This document shows, piece by piece, positions 1 through 8,403 of a stretch of 64,000 nucleotides of DNA. Numbering within the stretch: the first letter of the stretch is position 1; each line of letters opens with the position of its first letter. Location of the stretch: assembly GCA_963701375.1 (NCBI GenBank), contig CAVOZT010000001.1, positions 961,583-1,025,582 on the forward strand, in the 5' to 3' direction. The notes beneath the pieces are model-generated. The model saw only the letters and a program-made list of their open reading frames with translations. It was not told the origin of the DNA and searched no databases. The translations under genes and the position numbers were made by a program. The stretch is from CAVXTF01 sp963701375. Lineage in GTDB: Bacteria > Actinomycetota > Acidimicrobiia > Acidimicrobiales > CAVXTF01.

Positions 1-1488
1 GATTTGGGCGGCACGTATTCACCGACGTCCCCCGCTTGGTTGTTCGTCGACAAGTTCGCCGTCGTGTTGTTCGGTGTAAAGGAATGGGCGTTTCGCATTC
101 CAAGTGTCGTCGCGTGGGTCCTCGTCGGGCCGCTCACGTATCGCCTGTGCCGTCGCGTGCTGGGTCGACCCGCCTCACTGGTAGTCGGCATCGGACTCGG
201 AGCTAGCCCCGCGATCCTTTACTTCGGGACGGAGCTGAAGCCCTTCGCGACGGAGACACTCGCCACTGTCGCCATAATCCTCGCCTGGACCCGAGCTCAC
301 GAGACAGAAGGAAAACAGCGACTCCTGTGGTACGGGCTTATGGCTCTCGTGAGCCTCGTGAGTGTCCCTGCAATTTTTGTCGTTGCACCTCTGATCGCGC
401 TCGATGTCATAACGGCCGCTCGGAAATGGAGAAGCGAGTCACGCCATTCACCCAGACTGCTCGCGATCGCTGCAGCCACATCGGTCGCGGTCATCGTCCC
501 TCTGGCCGTGACCGTGCTCCCGCAGCATGCAGGCGCCGACGACACGTATTTCAATTTCTTGCCGAGGAACTTCTGGCAGGCGGTCAGTTCAACTGCTCAC
601 GGAATAGGGGCATTCTTGGCGGCAGCATGGACCAGCGTGCCTATCCTCAAGACCGACGCACCTCTCCCGCTCTCAACGGCTTCACATGCCCTCTTCAGCT
701 TGGCCGAATGGGGAGTGCCGGTCCTCGTCATCGTGGGGATATGGCACCTGCGTCACAGCACCGTCGGGCTCGGACTGACCTCAGTTCTCGTCGGGGGGCT
801 CGTCATGCAGGTGGTCACGTCGTTGCTTCACTTATGGCCGGTCGGGATCGCGAGGGTCAACCTTTTCATGCTCCCGGTCGTTTACGTGCTCACAGTTGCA
901 GGACTTGCTTTCGCCTGGAACGCGGTGCGCCAAAGTCGTACCTTCGTCTCCCGCGCAGGTGGGGTGATCGTCCTTACTGCGGGCATGGGCCTCGTTGGCG
1001 CGATGCTCGTTCAGAACACCTTTACGATTGCGGCACTCCACCGAGGCCTCCCCACGCATCGCTGGGCCGAGGACACAAGGGCGGTCGTGGCAGACGCCCG
1101 TCGCAATTCAGGTCCTTCTACGATTGCCGTGGTGCAAATGGACGGGGCTGGCGGAGGATTCTTCGCTGAGCCGACTGGAGCGCCCCACGGACTCGGCTGG
1201 ATCTTCTATATGGATCATTACCGCTACTCGGCTCGCGTCGGAAGCAGAATCCCCCTGTCGCGTACCTTTTTCGCCGAGACCGGACCGCATTCTGATGAAG
1301 GACTCAGAGCCTTCATAGAAGACCATCCTGGAACGACGACCGTCGTCGAATACGCCGCGCTCGGTGGTTACGCGGCAAAGTTCGCCGACGCAAATGTCCT
1401 TACAGCCGCCATAAAGAGCTTCGGGTTCGTGCCCTATTCACAGACCACCTACGCCGACACGGGGGAGCTCACGATCTGGCATCGCTGA
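1..1488 (+). CDS. Partial membrane glycosyltransferase (GT39/ArnT-like), 5' end missing
   Basis: The reading frame is open from the window edge to TGA at 1486-1488, so the true start lies outside. The visible 494 residues are a multi-pass membrane protein: hydrophobic segments alternate with short basic loops through about residue 340, followed by a soluble C-terminal part. The beginning (GGTYSPTSPAWLFVDKF, then a PSVVAWVLVGPLTYRLCRR helix and FGTELKPFATET) resembles the early loops of lipid-linked sugar transferases of the PMT/ArnT type (GT39, RgtA-D-like), which move a sugar from a polyprenyl phosphate carrier to an acceptor outside the membrane. The N-terminal acidic catalytic motif expected of that family would lie in the missing part, so activity cannot be judged. 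It converges on the next gene with a 9-bp gap. The family assignment is inferred from topology and the YFGTELKPF-type loop; the exact substrate is unknown. Confidence 0.7.
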   Translation, partial: DLGGTYSPTSPAWLFVDKFAVVLFGVKEWAFRIPSVVAWVLVGPLTYRLCRRVLGRPASLVVGIGLGASPAILYFGTELKPFATETLATVAIILAWTRAHETEGKQRLLWYGLMALVSLVSVPAIFVVAPLIALDVITAARKWRSESRHSPRLLAIAAATSVAVIVPLAVTVLPQHAGADDTYFNFLPRNFWQAVSSTAHGIGAFLAAAWTSVPILKTDAPLPLSTASHALFSLAEWGVPVLVIVGIWHLRHSTVGLGLTSVLVGGLVMQVVTSLLHLWPVGIARVNLFMLPVVYVLTVAGLAFAWNAVRQSRTFVSRAGGVIVLTAGMGLVGAMLVQNTFTIAALHRGLPTHRWAEDTRAVVADARRNSGPSTIAVVQMDGAGGGFFAEPTGAPHGLGWIFYMDHYRYSARVGSRIPLSRTFFAETGPHSDEGLRAFIEDHPGTTTVVEYAALGGYAAKFADANVLTAAIKSFGFVPYSQTTYADTGELTIWHR

Positions 1489-1497
1489 TCAGCAGAC

Positions 1498-3123
1498 TCA
1501 GCAGGCGTAGTCGCCGTCGAATCCGTTGGTCGTCGCACCATTCGTATATTGGACGAGCCAGGTCGGGCCTGACGCGAAGGCGTACGCCTTGCAGTACTGC
1601 GAAGGGTTGAACGGCGGCTGGTTGGTCCCCCAATCAGAAACCCATTCGGGGACCGACGGGGAATATCCGCTGCCGCCGGTGACGGCGGCCCACTCGAAGC
1701 GGTTCGAATAGATGCCTGCGCTCGGGAGCCCCTCTTGTTCCAGGCCGAGGAGAGCCCCTCGGATGACTGAAGCATTCGTGCTCGCATTCGACGACCAGTC
1801 GTTGCTCGCCTCTTCCACGTCGAGCCACCACGGTACGGATGCGTCGATCCCGGCGGCTTTCGCCTGCGCGTATGCATGCTGGGCGGCGGCGAACCCGTAG
1901 TTGCATGCTTGATCGTGGTTACACGCACTCGGACCGCTGGACTGCTCACCGAAGGTCAAGAACAGATAAAGCTCGAGTCCGGAACCGGCCCACGTGGCCT
2001 CCGTATGCAGGCACGGGTTCACCGCTCCGAACGACCAGCCGGCAACCTGGACGATGCCGATCGTGTGCCCGGACGGCAACGTAGCGCCGCACTGCCAATT
2101 CGATATGTCGCTCCCATAGGCACCCTGTGGGTAGCCGCTGTCGTGCGGGGCGTACCCGGTACCCGGGCCTTCAGAGATTGCGACGACGCTCGATGCTGCA
2201 AACCTTCCGGACCCGAAGTAGCCGGCGTCGCCGAATGCGAACACCGTCCCGTTTGCCGAGGCGAACCAGTAGCCCTTTCCGTCGGGAGTAGACGCGATGC
2301 TGGTGACGGGCGACGCGAGGGTTACGCCTCCCATCGAGCCTGCGAAACCGGCGTCACCGAACGCGAAGATGCCGCCGTCCGACGCCACGAACCAGTAGCC
2401 CTTGCCGTCCGGCGTAGACGCCATGCCGACCACCGGCCTTGCAAGCCTCCTAGCCCCGGTCGAGCCCGCGAAGGGCGCGTCACCGAAGGCGAAGATGCCG
2501 CCGTCCGAAGCCACGAGCCAGTAGCCCTTTCCGTCAGGAGTTGGCGCCATACCCACGACCGGCCTTGCAAGCCTCCTAGCCCCGGTCGACCCGTGGAATC
2601 CCGCGTCGCCGTACGAGAAGATCCCCCCGTCGGCGGCGACCAGCCAGTAGCCCTTGCCGTCAGGAGTCGGCGCCATGCCGACCACCGGCTTGTTGAGCCT
2701 CAAAGCGCCCGTAGACCCGTGGAATCCCGCGTTGCCGTACGAGAAGATCCCCCCGTCGGCGGCGACGAGCCAGTAGCCCTTGCCGTCAGGAGTTGCGGAC
2801 ATCCCCACGATCGGCTTGTTCAGACGGAGACCTGAAGCCGATCCGTACGATCCAGCGCCGCCGAAGGCGAGGACTCCACCGTTGGTCGCATCCATCCAGT
2901 AGGCAGGGACCGGACTCGACTGCCCGGTCGAGTGTGGTTTGCGACCACTCCCGCCGGACGAATCGGCTCGGGCCGGGACGGCAAGAACGGTGAGAACCGC
3001 GACCGAGAAGATCGCACACGTGAGCATCGCCCGCGCTGACGCCACTTTCGAGGGTGCCGTCGTACTGCCGTTGGACGACCGCCGCTCAGGCTCGGGGGGC
3101 ATGGTGGGCAGAGGGGCAGGCAT
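1498..3123 (-). CDS. Exported repeat protein with C-terminal GH25-like domain
   Basis: 541 residues. A cytoplasmic N-terminus of about 32 residues is followed by a hydrophobic segment (about 33-53, MLTCAIFSVAVLTVLAVPARA), so the protein is exported or membrane anchored. Residues of about 75-330 contain tandem 42-residue units of the form GYWLVAADGGIFSYGDAGFHG, a repeat common in actinobacterial wall-associated proteins and probably folding as beta-blades. The C-terminal 200 residues start with YGSDISNWQCG and contain WWLDVEE and IYSNRFEW, which match the layout of GH25-type lysozyme-like domains (Asp in DxSxxQ, DxE pair). It may cleave or bind peptidoglycan at the cell surface. Several cysteines in the catalytic domain suggest disulfides. 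An alternative start is the Met at residue 8; neither has a clear ribosome binding site. The function of the repeats is not known. Confidence 0.7.
   Translation of the reverse strand: MPAPLPTMPPEPERRSSNGSTTAPSKVASARAMLTCAIFSVAVLTVLAVPARADSSGGSGRKPHSTGQSSPVPAYWMDATNGGVLAFGGAGSYGSASGLRLNKPIVGMSATPDGKGYWLVAADGGIFSYGNAGFHGSTGALRLNKPVVGMAPTPDGKGYWLVAADGGIFSYGDAGFHGSTGARRLARPVVGMAPTPDGKGYWLVASDGGIFAFGDAPFAGSTGARRLARPVVGMASTPDGKGYWFVASDGGIFAFGDAGFAGSMGGVTLASPVTSIASTPDGKGYWFASANGTVFAFGDAGYFGSGRFAASSVVAISEGPGTGYAPHDSGYPQGAYGSDISNWQCGATLPSGHTIGIVQVAGWSFGAVNPCLHTEATWAGSGLELYLFLTFGEQSSGPSACNHDQACNYGFAAAQHAYAQAKAAGIDASVPWWLDVEEASNDWSSNASTNASVIRGALLGLEQEGLPSAGIYSNRFEWAAVTGGSGYSPSVPEWVSDWGTNQPPFNPSQYCKAYAFASGPTWLVQYTNGATTNGFDGDYAC
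2266..2895 (-). repeat. Tandem 126-bp coding repeats
   Basis: The string CCAGTAGCC (the GYW codons read in reverse) or a close form recurs at 2266, 2392, 2518, 2644, 2770 and 2896, exactly every 126 bp, which equals 42 codons. Adjacent units are nearly identical at the DNA level, especially between 2392 and 2790. This points to recent duplication or gene conversion within the gene. They encode the repeat region of the GH25-like exported protein. Confidence 0.9.
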
Positions 3124-3299
3124 AGGGTTGGTGGGCGCTGCGGAAGTTGTGGTCGGGATTACAGGAGCCGCTGTGATCGCCCGCTCGCATTCTCGGCTCG
3201 CCCTGGGCCGAGATCAACCCCTAATCCGAAAAGCGCGCCCGTATATGTCCGTCCGTGGAGATGCGGGCGCCGCCCGTGGTCAAGAGTCGAGAACCATCG

Positions 3300-4685
3300 T
3301 CAGCTGCGCAACAGTTCCGCCAATCGGAAGGCCAGGTCGATCGACTGCCTGGCGTTCAGGCGGGGATCGCACGCCGTCGTGTAGCGCTGGCCCAGCTGCT
3401 CCTCGGTGACGTCCCCATCGCCTCCCAGGCACTCGGTCACGTTGTCGCCTGTCAGCTCCACGTGAACCCCTCCGGGCCAGGTGCCTACCCGACGGTGCGC
3501 ATCGAAGAAGCCTCTGAGCTCGGCAAGGATGTCGTCGAATCGCCTCGTCTTGTGGCCTCCGTCAGACACGAACGTGTTGGCGTGCATGGGGTCGCAGACC
3601 CAGACGACCGGATGTCCGGACTCGCGCACGGCTTCGAGGATCGGTGGGAGCAACGACGTGACCTGTGACGCGCCCATTCTCGTGATGAGAGTGAGGCGTC
3701 CGGGTGTCCGAGCTGGATCCAAGCGTTCGCACAGGGACACGACGTCATCAGGTGTTGCCACGGGGCCGATCTTGGCGCCGACCGGGTTGCAGATCCCGGA
3801 CAGGAACTCGACGTGCGCTCCTTCGAGCTGCCGAGTGCGTTCTCCCACCCAGACCATGTGCGCCGAGCAGTCGTACCAGTCGCCGGTGAGAGAGTCGCGC
3901 CTCGTAAGCGCCTCTTCGTAGCCCAGGACGAGCGCTTCGTGAATTGTGAAGAGCTCTACCTGGTGAAGGTTGGCCTCGCCAGCGAGATCGATGCCGCACG
4001 CGGACATGAACCGAAGTGCACGATCTATCTCGGCGGCTATCGCCTCGTAGCGTCGTCCCTGCTCGCTCGCCGCGACGAACTGCTGGTTCCACGAGTGGAC
4101 CTGAGTCAGGTCCGCGAATCCGCCTCGCGTGAACGCACGGAGCAGGTTGAGAGTCGAAGCCGACTGGTGGTACACGCGCACCAGCCTCGCGGGGTCCGGC
4201 ACGCGTGCTTCGGCGGTGGGCTCGTCGCCGTTGATCATGTGACCCCGGAACGACTGCAGCTGCTTGCCTGCCACGGCTTCTGTCTCGGCGGTTCTCGGCT
4301 TTGCGAACTGACCTGCGATACGACCGACTTTGACCACCGGGACGCCGGCCCCGTACGTGAGGACGACCGCCATCTGAAGGATCACCTTCAACTTGTCGCG
4401 TATCGAATCAGCGGTGAACTCCGCGAAGGACTCAGCGCAGTCTCCGGCTTGCAGCACGAAGGCTTCGCCGGAAGCGACCTCTGCTAGTGCGGCTCTAAGC
4501 CGCCTGGCCTCGCCCGCAAACACAAGAGGGGGCAAGGAGGAGAGCTCGGCGATGGATTGATCGAGAGCGTCTCGATCGGGCCACGTCGGCTGCTGTGCCG
4601 CCGGCTTCGACCGCCACGAGCCCGGCTGCCAGGCCGACGGCGCGACACCGGCCGGACCAGAACGGTCCGTCGTATCGAGCGCCAT
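3300..4685 (-). CDS. aroG: Class II 3-deoxy-7-phosphoheptulonate synthase
   Basis: 461 residues. This enzyme condenses phosphoenolpyruvate and erythrose 4-phosphate to DAHP, the first step of the shikimate pathway, in the cytoplasm. The sequence is the plant/actinobacterial class II type: LPPLVFAGEARRLRAALAEV near residue 50, QAGDCAESF near 80 with the metal-binding Cys, VVKVGRIAGQFAKPRT near 120, HMVWVGERTRQLEGAHVEF near 275 and WVCDPMHANTF near 370. Length fits the family (about 450-470). It is divergent from nadD with a 66-bp gap. GC-rich inverted repeats lie just downstream (arms CGGGC/GCCCG at 3264-3276) and may serve as a weak terminator. Actinobacterial class II enzymes usually use an N-terminal extension for allosteric control; a similar-length N-terminus is present here. 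Confidence 0.95.
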   Translation of the reverse strand: MALDTTDRSGPAGVAPSAWQPGSWRSKPAAQQPTWPDRDALDQSIAELSSLPPLVFAGEARRLRAALAEVASGEAFVLQAGDCAESFAEFTADSIRDKLKVILQMAVVLTYGAGVPVVKVGRIAGQFAKPRTAETEAVAGKQLQSFRGHMINGDEPTAEARVPDPARLVRVYHQSASTLNLLRAFTRGGFADLTQVHSWNQQFVAASEQGRRYEAIAAEIDRALRFMSACGIDLAGEANLHQVELFTIHEALVLGYEEALTRRDSLTGDWYDCSAHMVWVGERTRQLEGAHVEFLSGICNPVGAKIGPVATPDDVVSLCERLDPARTPGRLTLITRMGASQVTSLLPPILEAVRESGHPVVWVCDPMHANTFVSDGGHKTRRFDDILAELRGFFDAHRRVGTWPGGVHVELTGDNVTECLGGDGDVTEEQLGQRYTTACDPRLNARQSIDLAFRLAELLRS

Positions 4686-4751
4686 GACACCACCTTAGAG
4701 GTTCGAAACGTAGGCTCGGATGGTGCTCGTGAAGCTCAGGCGGTCAGGAGT

Positions 4752-5366
4752 TTGACCGCGTCTGCTCGCACCGGCATCCTCGGAGGAACGTTCGACCCGG
4801 TTCATGTGGGCCACCTGGTAGCAGCTGTTTGTGTCCGCCATGCGCTCGAACTCGATCGGGTGCTGCTCGTCGTGGCGAACGAGCCGTGGCAAAAGACGGC
4901 GGGAAGGGCGGTCACGCCCGCGGAGGACCGGTTCGGCGTCGTGGCGTCTGCCGTCGAGGGCGTCGTCGGGGTAGAAGCGAGCCGGCTCGAAATCGAACGG
5001 GGAGGACCGAGCTACACCGCCGACACGGTTGCCGACCTGAAAGAGAGCATTGGAGGGGAGCTCTACCTGGTCGTGGGCGGCGACCTCGTCAGCGAGCTCG
5101 GCTCGTGGGAACGCGTCCACGAGGTCCGCGAAGCGACGACCCTCGTGATCGTTGAGCGTGGCGGCGTGCCATACGCACCAGACCCTCAAGGATGGAGGGT
5201 CGAACGGGTGGAGATGCCGGCCATCGATCTTTCTTCGAGCGAGCTGCGGGCGAGGTTCGCTGACGGACGGCCGGTCGAGTTCCTCATCCCGGCGCCGGCG
5301 ATTCGCACGATCCGGCGTCTCGGTCTGTACTCTGTAGGTGGAGTGACGGTGGACCCTGGCGCATGA
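4752..5366 (+). CDS. nadD: Nicotinate-nucleotide adenylyltransferase
   Basis: Joins ATP and nicotinate mononucleotide to give deamido-NAD in NAD synthesis. The nucleotidyltransferase signature GGTFDPVHVGH is at residues 11-21, and IDLSSSELRARF, the second ATP-binding motif, is near residue 160. With the TTG start at 4752 the protein has 204 residues, normal for the family. The frame stays open upstream into the antisense of aroG but no ATG or GTG fits, so TTG 4752 is the best start, although AGGAG at 4746-4750 is unusually close. An out-of-frame ATG at 4720 reaches a stop at 4753, so an indel near the start is possible. The stop overlaps the rsfS start as ATGA, and nadD-rsfS pairing is a conserved operon. 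Confidence 0.9.
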   Translation: MTASARTGILGGTFDPVHVGHLVAAVCVRHALELDRVLLVVANEPWQKTAGRAVTPAEDRFGVVASAVEGVVGVEASRLEIERGGPSYTADTVADLKESIGGELYLVVGGDLVSELGSWERVHEVREATTLVIVERGGVPYAPDPQGWRVERVEMPAIDLSSSELRARFADGRPVEFLIPAPAIRTIRRLGLYSVGGVTVDPGA

Positions 5367-5794
5367 CAGCTGCCGCAGAGCACGCTCGCATGGATGCGCG
5401 AGCCCGTGTGCCTGAGGCCTCCCTCGTAGCCGCCAGGGCGGCCGAGTCGAAGCAAGGCGAAGCAACCGCAGTGCTCGCCATGTCCGGCACGCTCGGGGTC
5501 ACCGATGCATTCGTGGTGACGAGCGGCCGCAACTCGCGCCAGGTTCGGACGATCGTCGACGAGGTCGAGCGGCAGGTCAAGATCGACTCGGGATACTCCC
5601 CGCTTAGAGTCGAGGGACGTGACGACTTCGGCTGGGTGTTGATGGACTACGGAGATTTCGTGGTCCACGTCTTCCTCGACGAGAAGCGTTCCTACTACGA
5701 CCTCGAGAGATTGTGGGGAGACGCCCCGCGTGTGGAGTGGCAGTCTGCAGCGAGCCGACCTGCGGCGGCGACCGCTCAGAACAGCGACGAGTAG
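5363..5794 (+). CDS. rsfS: Ribosomal silencing factor RsfS
   Basis: 143 residues. RsfS binds L14 on the large subunit and blocks subunit joining when nutrients are scarce. The core shows TDAFVVTSGRNSRQVRTIVDEVE near residues 47-70 and GWVLMDYGDFVVHVFLDEKRSYYDLERLW near 90-120, typical of the family; the GDFVVHVF strand and YYDLERLW helix are hallmarks. The ATG overlaps the nadD stop, so the two are translationally coupled. The 3' end overlaps the convergent GerMN gene by 19 bp. The short Ala-rich C-terminal tail is variable in the family. Confidence 0.95.
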   Translation: MTAAAEHARMDARARVPEASLVAARAAESKQGEATAVLAMSGTLGVTDAFVVTSGRNSRQVRTIVDEVERQVKIDSGYSPLRVEGRDDFGWVLMDYGDFVVHVFLDEKRSYYDLERLWGDAPRVEWQSAASRPAAATAQNSDE

Positions 5795-6573
5795 TCAGAC
5801 AGGGTCAGCGGCCGGCTCGTCAGCGTCGCCGTGGAGGTAGGCACCTCTACTCGTTGGCCGTTCACGTCGAAAAGCACTCGGTTCGCACATGGCAACGTCG
5901 TCGGTCCGTTTCGAGGCACGGTCGTCGGTGTGATCTTCGGCAGTCCTTTTACCTTGACGGACCTGGTCGTCGCCGGGCAAGTGGTGGCTTTGGCAGAGGT
6001 GAACACGAGTTGCGCGAAGGCTTGGATGAGCGGTTCGCCCGAAGCGCTTTCGATGTCAGGGCTCAGGTTGATCGTCGCCAGGCCGTTCGCCACATTGGCT
6101 GACAGCACGACGGTGCCGGTGGGGATCGCCGTCTGCAGGTCGGCCGCGCTTCCGGCAGGGAGTGCGCTCGGTCCGGCCAGCAATTTGGTCAATACCGACT
6201 GAAGGGTCACAGGGGGATTCGTCTGCTCTGCGACGGACACGAGGTGCCCGTTCGGAGCGATGAACCAGAGTACGACGACCGGGTTCAGCGGCGTCTGCTT
6301 GTGACCCACCTCGGTTGTCGGGACGGTCGTCGGAGACTTGCGGCTGAGCAGCCCGAACGGCACGGCACCGGGGGCGATCGCCTGCGGAAAGGTATCGGTG
6401 GGGACGCCGAATCCTCCGAGTGACAGACCCGTGGCCAAGACGGCACCGACGGCCGCTAGAGCCACGACGGCTGCAAGCACGGTGCTCAGCCGCCACCTTG
6501 CGAGCAGCCGCTCCCTTCGCCGGTGGCCGATATTCGGACTGCTCCAACGCTTCGACTCCGACCGGCCGGTCAT
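5776..6573 (-). CDS. GerMN-domain membrane protein (LpqB-like partner of the adjacent kinase)
   Basis: 265 residues: a basic N-terminus, one membrane segment (about 29-52, LSTVLAAVVALAAVGAVLATGL) and an extracytoplasmic GerMN domain (about 85-190). This domain has the usual pattern: LWFIAPNGHLVSVAE, then TLQSVLTKLLAGPSALPAGSAADLQTAIPTGTVV and LATINLSPDI. GerMN domains are found in GerM and in actinobacterial LpqB, where LpqB sits beside the MtrA-MtrB system and modulates the kinase. Here the ATG overlaps the stop of the upstream MtrB-like kinase as ATGA, so the two are an operon. The beta-propeller usually present in LpqB is absent and there is no lipobox, so this is a shortened relative. The C-terminal 60 residues have no clear assignment. 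Confidence 0.8.
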   Translation of the reverse strand: MTGRSESKRWSSPNIGHRRRERLLARWRLSTVLAAVVALAAVGAVLATGLSLGGFGVPTDTFPQAIAPGAVPFGLLSRKSPTTVPTTEVGHKQTPLNPVVVLWFIAPNGHLVSVAEQTNPPVTLQSVLTKLLAGPSALPAGSAADLQTAIPTGTVVLSANVANGLATINLSPDIESASGEPLIQAFAQLVFTSAKATTCPATTRSVKVKGLPKITPTTVPRNGPTTLPCANRVLFDVNGQRVEVPTSTATLTSRPLTLSDYSSLF

Positions 6574-8144
6574 CGTCTGGAGTTTCGGCCCACTGCAGCC
6601 GCCGGCCTGACGGGGGCCGATTGGTCGGGATCTGTGTTGACCGCGTCCTCGTTCAGCGCGTCGTCTTGGTCACCTGGCTCGTCTGAGCCGTCAGGTCGGT
6701 CTGGGGCCGACTCGCCGCCCTGGATGTCCGCGTCAGGGAGGGGTAACTCGACGACGAAGCGGTTCTCGGCTCCGGTCCCGTCTTCCACCCACACCCGTCC
6801 GCCGTGCAGGTGCACGTGCTCGGCGACGAGTGCGAGGCCGAGCCCAGTGCCGTCGGTCGCTCCGCGTTGTCCGGCGGACTGGCCCCTGTAAAAACGTTCG
6901 AAGACTCTCTCGCGCTCGGATGGCGGCACACCCGGCCCGTGATCGGCGACGACGAGCCTTATCGCTCCCTTCGCCGGCTCTACCGCTAGACGCGTTGCCC
7001 CGCCTGCGTACTGAGCCGCGTTTTCGACCAGGTTCGCAACCACCCGCTCTATGCGTCGTTTGTCCACGAGGATGCGGACGCCTGCGGTACCAGGGGCCAG
7101 ATCGACGGGAACCCCTCCAGCGCCGTTCGACGCTGCCGCACGGCGGAGGAGCTCTCCAACCTCGACCTCGTCCAGCAACAACTCCGCCGATCCGGCATCG
7201 ATGCGGCTGATCTCGAGCAGGTCGTCGACCATGCGCTGGAACCTGAGCACCTCGACGTTGAGAAGTTCGAGCGCCCGTTGTCCCCTCGGACCCATGTCCT
7301 GTCTATGAGCGTCGAGCACTCCCAATGCCGCGGAGAGCGTGGTGAGCGGCGAGCGCAGCTCATGGCTCACGTCGGATGTGAATCGCGCCTCGTGGCGGAT
7401 CCGCTCCTGCAAAGCGTCCGCCATGCGGTTGAACGACTTAGCGAGGGGAGCAACGTCCTTGTCCCTCGTGGCTTCGAGGCGCGTGTCGAGGCTTCCGCCC
7501 GCGATCGTCTCGGCGGCCTGGGAAACACTGACGAGCGGAAGCAGAACTCGCCGCGCCGCGAGATGTCCAACTGCGGCCCCTGCAATGGTCGTTACCAGGG
7601 CAACCGTGCCCAGAACGAGCGCGAGGAGACGCAATTCGGACGCAAGATCCTCGAGCGAGAAGACCTCGAAGTAGGTGGCGTGGACGCTCGGGAGGGACAC
7701 CCCGACGACCAATTGAGGAATACCGTCGACGTTGACTCGTTGTGTCGCTGCCGCAGAGGAGGTTTCCACCAGCTGGCGTAGTGAGGTGGGGATCGTGTTC
7801 TGGAACCCGACGTGCAGCGTATAGACCTGGCCGTTGTGCACGAGGAACGAGCGCGATCCTGAACTGTCCAGGTCGTTTAAGAGACTTACGTACTGAGTAG
7901 TGTTCGACCTGAGCTCCGATAGGACCTTGCTCGCGTTCGCGAAGCTCAGATGGACGTCGGCATCCTGGCGTTGCGACAACGAGAATTGCCGAGCTGTGAA
8001 GTACGTGAGCCCCGCCATCGAAGCCGACAGAGCCAAGGCACCGAGCCCGAAGGTCACGGTGAGCCTCGCGCGCAAACCGAGTCCCGCCCAGAGCCTCCAA
8101 CGACCCTTCCGGGGTTCAGTTCCCCGTCTGTGGCGATGGCGCAC
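6570..8144 (-). CDS. mtrB: MtrB-like sensor histidine kinase
   Basis: 524 residues. Order of parts: first membrane helix about 31-53, extracytoplasmic sensor about 54-175, second membrane helix about 176-200, HAMP linker (LLPLVSVSQAAETIAGGSLDTRL), HisKA with phospho-acceptor His in DVSHELRSPLTTL (about residue 270), N-box ANLVENAAQYA, G1 DHGPGVPP, F-box ERVFERFYRG and G2 GTGLGLALVAEHV. All catalytic motifs are intact. The 60-residue acidic C-terminal tail is extra. The coupled GerMN gene points to the actinobacterial MtrB-LpqB arrangement, which controls cell wall and division genes. The cognate regulator is not adjacent; an OmpR-type regulator lies 4.8 kb away at 12925-13602. The symbol rests on this context and is an inference. 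Confidence 0.85.
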   Translation of the reverse strand: MRHRHRRGTEPRKGRWRLWAGLGLRARLTVTFGLGALALSASMAGLTYFTARQFSLSQRQDADVHLSFANASKVLSELRSNTTQYVSLLNDLDSSGSRSFLVHNGQVYTLHVGFQNTIPTSLRQLVETSSAAATQRVNVDGIPQLVVGVSLPSVHATYFEVFSLEDLASELRLLALVLGTVALVTTIAGAAVGHLAARRVLLPLVSVSQAAETIAGGSLDTRLEATRDKDVAPLAKSFNRMADALQERIRHEARFTSDVSHELRSPLTTLSAALGVLDAHRQDMGPRGQRALELLNVEVLRFQRMVDDLLEISRIDAGSAELLLDEVEVGELLRRAAASNGAGGVPVDLAPGTAGVRILVDKRRIERVVANLVENAAQYAGGATRLAVEPAKGAIRLVVADHGPGVPPSERERVFERFYRGQSAGQRGATDGTGLGLALVAEHVHLHGGRVWVEDGTGAENRFVVELPLPDADIQGGESAPDRPDGSDEPGDQDDALNEDAVNTDPDQSAPVRPAAAVGRNSRR

Positions 8145-8292
8145 GGCTCAGGTCAGGTCACCCGCCACCATGCGGCGAGCCAAGTGATTGCTCGTTCGAT
8201 GGTGATCGACGTTCCACCGAATGAGCGTACCGCCACGACCTTCGCCGCCGGTCGGCGCCAGCCTCCACTTGTGCCCTCGCCGGCACGCAATC

Positions 8293-8309
8293 TGGTATGT
8301 GATATACCA
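8293..8309. promoter_or_regulatory. Palindrome upstream of the ABC importer, candidate GntR operator
   Basis: The 17-bp site has perfect 6-bp arms TGGTAT and ATACCA around a 5-bp spacer GTGAT. It lies 95 bp before the ABC ATPase in the 259-bp gap behind the divergent kinase gene. Odd-length palindromes with GGT..ACC arms are the usual operator form for FadR-type GntR regulators, one of which is encoded at the other end of this cluster. A related site is at 11962-11978. Binding is inferred from the symmetry and the context. Confidence 0.5.
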
Positions 8310-8403
8310 TCTTTGGGTCAGAGAAGCCCTTATGCTTCCGGCGTGAAGCCGCGTTCCAGTTCCCGGTTGCAGGCGAACCGGTTGCGGCAATGACGCTCGT
8401 GAC

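Noticed and set aside
2266..2895. Regular repeats that could suggest a CRISPR array
   Set aside because: The 126-bp period is an exact codon multiple and encodes repeated protein blades; there are no unique spacers between short repeats, and no cas genes.
8145..8403. TPP riboswitch before the NMT1-like importer
   Set aside because: No CUGAGA-type thi-box or matching helices seen; the main feature is the protein-operator-like palindrome.
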